Shown here: piece by piece, positions 31,498 through 32,399 of the stretch
How the letters are laid out: every line of letters begins with the position of its first letter
Position numbering within the stretch: the stretch's first letter is position 1
Source of the DNA: Nemertoderma westbladi
Taxonomy: Eukaryota; Xenacoelomorpha; Nemertodermatida; Nemertodermatidae
Direction of reading: 5' to 3'
NCBI GenBank assembly: GCA_032718475.1
Contig: JAUCBJ010007508.1
Location: 1 to 32,399 of the forward strand
DNA: 32,399 nucleotides
Notes under the pieces: generated by a model
The model's input: only the letters and a program-made list of their open reading frames with translations
Databases searched by the model: none
Told to the model about the DNA's origin: nothing
Program-made: the position numbers and the translations under genes

Positions 31498-31699
31498 TGA
31501 CCGATAGATGCACAAATGATAGAACCAATACGAATGAGAACTCAAAGCAATCTTTACAAAGTTAATCCGAATAAAATAAAATTTTGAAAATCCACGGCAT
31601 TTAGGGAATATAATTCTATACCGCTCCATGAAAACAGGATATTATCGTGCATAAAATATACGGTTTTCACCAATAATCAATCAAACTATAAAATACTTA

Positions 31700-32399
31700 G
31701 GGCGTACTTACATATTTACAATTAAGTTTCAAACAATACTTCCTTTCTACGTAATGATTCGATACAAAATTAATTACAAATTCAAACTTTACGTATTTAA
31801 GGCTTTACTAAGTAAGTACAATATAAATCTAAATTAAATTCACCAATATAAATCTATTGCATCTCAGATATTGCATAAATTCAAACAATTACAAATACAA
31901 ATAAATGAAAACAATAAGAAAGGCTCGCGAGTCTTCCATCTACTATTGCATCCCAAATATTGCATAAATTCAAGTAATTACAAATACTTTCGTACCTAAA
32001 TGTAGATTGCATAAGTTTGGAATAATTACAAATATGAGTCTTTCTGAGCACAAAACTTTCTGACTATAAAACTTTCTAAATACAAAATAACACTTTACAA
32101 ATGAAACTATAAGAAAGGCCCACGAGTCTTCCGTCTACTCTTACTTTCTATTTCACTGTAAATACAAATACTACTTATAAAATATAAATTGCATAATATT
32201 CGGAACAATATAAATTGCATAAGTTCGGAATAATATAAATTGCATAAGTTCGAAATAATCACGTAAATATAAAATATAAATTCTTACTAAATATAAATCT
32301 TACTAAATATAAGTCTTTACTTAAATATAAATATAAACTGCATAAGTTTAGAATAATATAAACCTTTGCATCTCAAATATGAAACATAAATCTTTCAAA
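31700..32399. repeat. Degenerate AT-rich tandem repeats
   Basis: TATTGCATAAATTC and TTGCATAAGTTCGGAATAA recur many times, the latter about 25 bases apart near 32180-32260. A 37-base block AAGAAAGGCTCGCGAGTCTT and its variant occur near 31915 and 32110, about 195 bases apart. No gene is seen. Confidence 0.65.

Overview
This is a gene-poor, AT-rich eukaryotic window that reads as animal DNA, possibly a marine invertebrate. The evidence is GT-AG splice structure at a secreted bulb-type lectin gene, several non-LTR retrotransposon (LINE) remnants of CR1/Jockey-like type, a tRNA-like pol III relic, long mononucleotide C/G tracts and the recurring palindrome TAGGCCTA. Species cannot be named. Nearly everything recognisable is mobile-element DNA in layers.

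Layout, left to right. 1-1561 is the 3' end of a LINE plus its downstream flank; the same sequence recurs at 8927-10487, apparently without differences. 1571-5250 is a GC-rich element bounded by direct repeats of about 640 bp (LTR-like). It carries a 219-codon unknown ORF, a second overlapping frame with a membrane segment, a 44-bp minisatellite and a purine-rich tract. 5280-9294 is a LINE reverse transcriptase C-terminus split at one TTAA by a 3.4-kb block. That block has two piggyBac-like (TTAA-flanked) non-autonomous elements, A and B, around a 270-bp LINE fragment, which looks like composite transposition. 10500-13762 is a minus-strand LINE relic interrupted by a third, 5'-truncated element (C). 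The flank of C is the same LINE fragment carried inside the composite, so this locus resembles the donor. 13770-19110 has no gene I can support, but holds structured repeats and a strong nested hairpin. 19111-20568 is a fourth element (D).

20959-21846 is the best candidate for a living host gene: a two-exon secreted mannose-binding-type (B-lectin) protein whose splice phase matches exactly. 22010-23760 is a minus-strand LINE relic, followed by small BEL/Pao-like and other retroelement scraps (23795-24450).

25090-29436 is a broken transposase-like gene with a proline-rich N-terminal region of eleven 36-bp repeats and a probable RNase H-like DDE core. A 5'-truncated LINE (26218-28161) split it, leaving a 7-bp target duplication AGAACGT and a tetranucleotide tail. 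The host frame reads straight across when the insert is ignored, but other frameshifts show that the gene is dead. 29437-32399 has no clear gene. It contains a minus-strand promoter-like block (three CCAAT boxes about 30 bp apart plus a TATA box), a tRNA-derived relic and AT-rich tandem repeats.

The most interesting signals are the composite TTAA element with its palindrome array and G/C-hairpin ends, the hairpin-rich GC-island retroelement, and the LINE-split transposase-like gene.
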